Of a stretch of 64,000 bases of DNA, positions 61,048 to 64,000 are shown piece after piece (within the stretch, counting starts at the first letter, position 1; each line of letters begins with the position of its first letter). Both the position numbers and the translations under genes were made by a program. The notes beneath the pieces were generated by a model. That model saw nothing but the letters and a program-made list of their open reading frames with translations, was not told the DNA's origin and searched no databases. This DNA comes from Pseudolysinimonas sp051954455 (lineage in GTDB: Bacteria; Actinomycetota; Actinomycetes; Actinomycetales; Microbacteriaceae), in assembly GCF_051954455.1 (NCBI RefSeq), contig NZ_JBQCHS010000012.1, positions 1 to 64,000 on the forward strand. The letters are read 5' to 3'.

Positions 61048-62172
61048 TCAGGCCGCGTCGTACCGCCGGCCGCCGCGCCGGGCGAGAGCGCCGATGACCG
61101 GATCGGTCGTCATCCGGTCGACTCGTTCGGCGCCGCGGCAGAGGTCGAGGAAGAGCCGGCGCCCGGCCGGCGTGCCGGCGAGCCCGCGGTGGTACGCGGC
61201 CGGGAACCGCTCCATCACCCGCAGCATCGTCGCGCCCGCGCGCTGCTGCGGCACGAGCTCGGACCCGACGCGGCGCACGTAGAGCTCGAGGTCGCCCGAG
61301 GCCGCCGCCTCGCCCGCCATCCGTCCCGACCGCAGTGCGAACGAGATGCCCTCCCGCGTCCAGGGCTCGAGCAGACCGGCCGCGTCCCCCGCGACGAGCA
61401 CCCGCCCGCGCCGCAGCGGCGACGTGCTCGTGCGCCAGCGGGTGAGGTGGCCGGAGTCGTGCAGCCGCTCCGCGCTCGCCAGGCCGAGCTGGCCGAGCCA
61501 GCGGTCGAGGTAGGCGCGCGTCCGGTCGGGCACGCCGGTGCGCTGGATGACCCCCACCGTGAGCGTGTCGCGCTTCGGGAAGAGCCACGCGTAGCTTCCC
61601 GCGTCGGGGCCCCAGTCGAACAGCGCGCGACCGCGCCACTCGTGCTCCGGAGCGGCCAGCTCGACCTCGAGCCCGAGGTCCGTGCCGCCGTAGTGGACGC
61701 CGACGTATCCCGCGGTCCGCCCGCCGGTACCGTCGGCTCCGACCACCGTGCCTGCGAGGAGCTCGCCGTCGTCGGTGCGCAGCCGCACGCCGTCCGCGTC
61801 CTCCGCGATCCCGCGCACCGCGACGCCGTCCCGGAAGAAGGCGCCCGCCGCCACCGCCCCGTCGACGAGTGCCTGGTCGAAGTCCGCGCGTCGCACCATG
61901 CCGAGGAACGGCTCCGCGGAGGCGATCCAGTGCCGGTCGCGGCCGTCGCGCCCGATGCCGAGGCGGGTGATGCGGTCCTCGAACGTCGCCTGGACGGCGT
62001 CCGGCAGCTCCCGGAGGGACCAGCCCGTGATGCCGCCGCCGCACGTCTTGTAGCGGGGGAATCGGGCGCGGTCGACGAGCAGCGTCCGGGCGCCCTGCGC
62101 GGCGGCGGCGCGTGCGGCCGCGGAGCCCGCCGGCCCGGCGCCGACGACCACGACATCCCAGCGCTCGGTCAC
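61048..62172 (-). CDS. Geranylgeranyl reductase-family FAD oxidoreductase
   Basis: A 374-residue flavoprotein. The FAD motif is VVVVGAGPAGSAAARAA (residues 7-23), and FPRYKTCGGGITGWS carries the family PxYKxCGGG substrate-site motif. AGDAAGLLEPWTREGISFAL is the second FAD motif. Family members saturate polyprenyl chains of lipids or menaquinone. Here the target could be menaquinone side chains, but no menaquinone gene is adjacent. GTG 62172 is leaderless. Confidence 0.86.
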   Translation of the reverse strand: MTERWDVVVVGAGPAGSAAARAAAAQGARTLLVDRARFPRYKTCGGGITGWSLRELPDAVQATFEDRITRLGIGRDGRDRHWIASAEPFLGMVRRADFDQALVDGAVAAGAFFRDGVAVRGIAEDADGVRLRTDDGELLAGTVVGADGTGGRTAGYVGVHYGGTDLGLEVELAAPEHEWRGRALFDWGPDAGSYAWLFPKRDTLTVGVIQRTGVPDRTRAYLDRWLGQLGLASAERLHDSGHLTRWRTSTSPLRRGRVLVAGDAAGLLEPWTREGISFALRSGRMAGEAAASGDLELYVRRVGSELVPQQRAGATMLRVMERFPAAYHRGLAGTPAGRRLFLDLCRGAERVDRMTTDPVIGALARRGGRRYDAA

Positions 62173-62178
62173 GGCACC

Positions 62179-62184
62179 AGGCTA
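62179..62184 (-). promoter_or_regulatory. Leaderless promoter -10 box (TAGCCT)
   Basis: TAGCCT on the minus strand ends 6 bases before the GTG at 62172, within the 21-base gap after the thioesterase gene. Confidence 0.6.
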
Positions 62185-62193
62185 GGGCGCGGG

Positions 62194-62625
62194 TCAGTCC
62201 TCGGGGCGCAGGATCGGCCCGCTCGGCCGCAGCGGCAGCCGATCGAGGTCGTGGGTGACCTCGGTGCGGCCGTGGGGGAGAGGCTCGCCGGCCTCGTCGA
62301 GCGCGACGAACACGATTCGCGCGATCGTGAGGATGTCGGCGCGCGTGATCATGTTGCGCACCCGGCAGCGCATCGAGATCGAGGTGCGCCCGAATCCGGT
62401 GACCTCGAGCCCCAGCTCGATGAGGTCTCCCTGCCAGGCGGAGCTCACGAACTCGATCTCGGAGAGGAAGCGCGTCACGACCCGCTCGGTGCCGAGCTGG
62501 AGGATCGCGAAGATCGACGCCTCCTCGTCGATCCAGCGCAGCAGGCTGCCGCCGAACAGGGTGCCGTGGGCGTTGAGGTCCTCCGGCCGCACCCAGCGGC
62601 GCGAGACGGAGTCCGTCGCGGCCAT
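62194..62625 (-). CDS. Acyl-CoA thioesterase (hotdog fold)
   Basis: A 143-residue protein of the YciA/BFIT-type acyl-CoA hydrolase family. NAHGTLFGGSLLRWIDEEASIF (in parts, about 19-40) contains the catalytic Asn and the Asp of the hotdog helix. SAWQGDLIELGLEV and GRTSISMRCRVRN follow. It would hydrolyse acyl-CoAs to free acids. The chain-length preference is unknown. It starts 5 bases after the exonuclease stop, so the two form an operon. Confidence 0.88.
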   Translation of the reverse strand: MAATDSVSRRWVRPEDLNAHGTLFGGSLLRWIDEEASIFAILQLGTERVVTRFLSEIEFVSSAWQGDLIELGLEVTGFGRTSISMRCRVRNMITRADILTIARIVFVALDEAGEPLPHGRTEVTHDLDRLPLRPSGPILRPED

Positions 62626-62630
62626 GCGCG

Positions 62631-63218
62631 TCAGCCGGCCAGTGCCACGGGGGGCTGCAGCTGCGAGACGCGGATGCCGGCCATCGTCGCGAGCTCCGGC
62701 AGGTCGACCGCACCCCAGCGGTCGGCCGCGTGGATCATGATCGCCGCGCACGCCTCGGAGTCGGCGACCGCGTCGTGGTGCGGGAAGTCCTCGAAGCCGG
62801 CGGCCAGCGCCACCATCGGCAGCCGATAGGAGTCGAGGTGGTACGTCTTGCGGGCGAGCTGGAGGCTGCACATGTAGCGGTACTCGGGGACGGCGAGGCC
62901 GGTGGCGGTGCAGGCCGCCTTGATCACACCCATGTCGAAGCCCGCGTTGTGGGCGACGAGGATGTCGTCCTCGCAGTACTCGACCAGGTCGACCAGCTGG
63001 TCGGCCCAGCCGAGGGCGTCGACGACCATGTCGGGCGTGATGCCGTGGATGCGAATGTTCCAATCGACGAAGTGGTCGTGCCCGAGCGGCGGCCGGATGT
63101 ACCAGCCGATGCGGTCGACCACCTGACCGTCGCGCACCTTCACGAGCCCGACCGAGCACGCGCTCGCCGCGGAGCCGTTGGCCGTCTCGAAGTCGATGGC
63201 GGTGAAGTCGAGCGGCAT
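62631..63218 (-). CDS. DEDDh 3'-5' exonuclease (DnaQ-like)
   Basis: A 195-residue RNase T/DnaQ-fold exonuclease. Exo I is AIDFETANG (D9, E11), Exo II is ILVAHNAGFDMGVI and Exo III is HHDAVADSEACA, so all metal ligands and the catalytic His are present. It is a single-domain enzyme without a polymerase or helicase partner nearby. Likely roles are end-trimming in DNA repair or replication fidelity. It is the first gene of an operon with the thioesterase. Confidence 0.9.
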   Translation of the reverse strand: MPLDFTAIDFETANGSAASACSVGLVKVRDGQVVDRIGWYIRPPLGHDHFVDWNIRIHGITPDMVVDALGWADQLVDLVEYCEDDILVAHNAGFDMGVIKAACTATGLAVPEYRYMCSLQLARKTYHLDSYRLPMVALAAGFEDFPHHDAVADSEACAAIMIHAADRWGAVDLPELATMAGIRVSQLQPPVALAG

Positions 63219-63262
63219 GGGACGACTCTCGCACCGGGCTCCGACATCCGCCGCCGGAAACG

Positions 63263-63300
63263 CCGAGAGTCCGCGCTCCGGACGAAGCGCGGGCTCTCGG
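63263..63300 (-). terminator. Long hairpin after the small basic protein gene
   Basis: CCGAGAG-t-CCGCGCT (63263-63277) pairs with AGCGCGG-g-CTCTCGG (63286-63300), 14 base pairs with one T/G opposite. It lies 10 bases after the stop at 63310 on the minus strand and upstream of the exonuclease gene. Confidence 0.75.
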
Positions 63301-63309
63301 TGGTGCCTG

Positions 63310-63570
63310 TCATCGCGGGAGCATCGGCAGGTCGTGCTCGGCCGACCGGGTCCGGATCCGCTCCAGGTCGTGGCGCACCCGGACGAGGTCCTCGTGCGAC
63401 ATGGTGCGGCGGTACCGGGGCTGCGCGTGCAGCGCGGGCCGGCGGCTCCAGCGGATCAGGGCGACGCCGACGTGAAGCGCGACCCGGTCCATCGGGGTGA
63501 CGCGCCGCGGCGGCGGCAGGGCGGACAGCTGCTGGTGCTCGTGACGCTGATCGGTCAGAAGCGTGTTCAT
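63310..63570 (-). CDS. Small basic protein of unknown function
   Basis: An 86-residue Arg- and His-rich protein. I start at ATG 63570, which has GAGGA 10 bases upstream. A longer reading to 63633 lacks a ribosome site. The part DRVALHVGVALIRWSRRP (about 29-46) resembles short actinobacterial proteins with an amphipathic helix ending in a WxRRP motif. The rest is charged and probably helical. It may be transcribed together with the 24-residue ORF upstream, from the promoter at 63861-63890. Confidence 0.6.
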   Translation of the reverse strand: MNTLLTDQRHEHQQLSALPPPRRVTPMDRVALHVGVALIRWSRRPALHAQPRYRRTMSHEDLVRVRHDLERIRTRSAEHDLPMLPR

Positions 63571-63744
63571 GATGGTGGTCCTCACCGGGAGATGTGTCGA
63601 GCCGTCGCGGGTGGCGACGGGGTGCCGGCTCACGCGCGCGGATGGCGCGACGGAGCCGTGGACGGGCGGTGGGTGCGCCGAGCCGGGGCCCGGAGCGGCT
63701 TCGTGAGCATCGCCACCGTCGTCGACGGCGGCAGAGGATGCTGC

Positions 63745-63819
63745 TTAGCCGAAGCTGACGGTGAGGACGCCGACGAAGCCGGCGGCGCGGAATGCGCGAT
63801 CAGTGATCTTCGTGACCAT
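63745..63819 (-). CDS. 24-residue peptide ORF with strong ribosome site
   Basis: The ORF reads MVTKITDRAFRAAGFVGVLT followed by VSFG and TAA. AAAGGAG lies 8 bases before the ATG, the best Shine-Dalgarno in this region, and a good promoter is upstream. The peptide is short, basic at its start and hydrophobic at its end, so it could be an amphipathic or membrane-binding peptide or a leader. I know no homologue. Between it and the next gene (63571-63744) I see only GC-rich sequence with a small palindrome at 63716-63728. Confidence 0.5.
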   Translation of the reverse strand: MVTKITDRAFRAAGFVGVLTVSFG

Positions 63820-63860
63820 TTGCCGACTCCTTTCGAGATGTGTCCGGCGGTTCGTCGTCG

Positions 63861-63890
63861 ACCGTAGTGAACAGCGTCCACATGCCACAA
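63861..63890 (-). promoter_or_regulatory. Promoter of the small-peptide unit
   Basis: On the minus strand a -35 TTGTGG (63890-63885) and a -10 TACGGT (63866-63861) are 18 bases apart. RNA would begin about 35 bases before the 24-residue ORF. Confidence 0.5.
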
Positions 63891-63959
63891 GCGTCCCGGG
63901 CGTGTCGCGCGTCGTCGTGACCCGTTCGTGATGTGGACACGGACCCGGCGGCGGCGGAT

Positions 63960-63965
63960 TAGCGT
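63960..63965 (+). promoter_or_regulatory. Leaderless promoter -10 box (TAGCGT) at the right end
   Basis: TAGCGT ends 6 bases before a GTG at 63972, as at uppS and the amidotransferase gene. Confidence 0.55.
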
Positions 63966-63971
63966 GGCGGG

Positions 63972-64000
63972 GTGGTCTACGTGCACATCGACCGACGGCG
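63972..64000 (+). CDS. 5' end of an unidentified gene, cut by the window
   Basis: GTG 63972 opens a frame reading VVYVHIDRR before the window ends. The only support is the well-placed leaderless -10. Nine codons are too few to name a product. Confidence 0.35.

Noticed and set aside
59561..62713. 1050-residue minus-strand frame from rmuC through its upstream neighbours
   Set aside because: Only the part up to 60988 is RmuC. The rest is a shadow of the reductase and thioesterase genes in another frame.

Overview
The window is a stretch of very GC-rich (roughly 70%) actinobacterial chromosome. Several things point to the family Microbacteriaceae: a DUF6264 membrane protein, DUF4307, DUF4245 and DUF4232 proteins, mycothiol-era actinobacterial housekeeping order, many leaderless genes (a TAnnnT box 6-7 bases before ATG or GTG), and a dispersed element with GTATCGAGACC and GGTCGAGTAG ends that I associate with this family. 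The genus cannot be told from the sequence alone. No rRNA, tRNA, CRISPR array, transposase or phage gene was found, and no gene looks broken.

Layout. 1-272 is a perfect fold-back (61-base arms around a 150-base pure G/C core), most likely an assembly artefact at a contig end. 412-3059 is a polar amino-acid ABC importer. 3145-5854 holds a Tat-exported metallophosphoesterase with two small envelope proteins. 5865-9058 has a Na+/H+ antiporter and the methionine sulfoxide reductase pair msrB-msrA. 9176-14351 has a glutamine amidotransferase, a DHA2 drug exporter with its TetR regulator, and a second TetR divergent from an SDR. 15284-20054 is a five-gene sugar (probably keto-sugar) catabolic operon: two Gfo/Idh/MocA dehydrogenases, a ThuA protein and two TIM-barrel isomerases. 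An arsenate-reductase-like phosphatase follows. 20669-25114 is a tightly coupled TetR, MFS, PLP enzyme and FAD sugar-acid oxidase cassette.

25.1-27.4 kb carries apt, lemA and a HtpX-like protease, interspersed with four copies of the dispersed palindromic element. 27337-29087 pairs an Imm-5-like protein with an AlkZ/YcaQ-type glycosylase. 29265-35303 is an aminophosphonate catabolism and uptake cluster (phosphonatase-like HAD, FAD oxidase, four-gene ABC importer). 35367-43964 is mainly housekeeping (AI-2E family permease, ilvA, greA, trhA-like, uppS, phoH, prepilin peptidase). phoH has a structured leader with an intrinsic terminator. 43919-48748 is a six-gene minus-strand operon (xseA, xseB, DUF4245, carbonic anhydrase, fumC, DUF4232), divergent from ispH. 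50514-52879 is an orphan histidine kinase with a degenerate partner. fbaA and glpX are divergent neighbours. 55091-59564 is a TetR-controlled heterodimeric ABC exporter. The right end (59561-63819) holds rmuC, a geranylgeranyl-reductase-family oxidoreductase, a thioesterase, a DEDDh exonuclease, a small basic protein and a 24-residue ORF. A partial gene starts at 63972.

The genes work as compact modules. Most operons use 1-4 base start/stop overlaps, and local repressors sit beside their targets with readable palindromic operators at about 12.7, 13.5, 20.65 and 55.06 kb. The most unusual signals are the dispersed element that supplies stop codons to two convergent genes, the phoH leader, the orphan kinase pair, and the two catabolic cassettes with no proven substrate.
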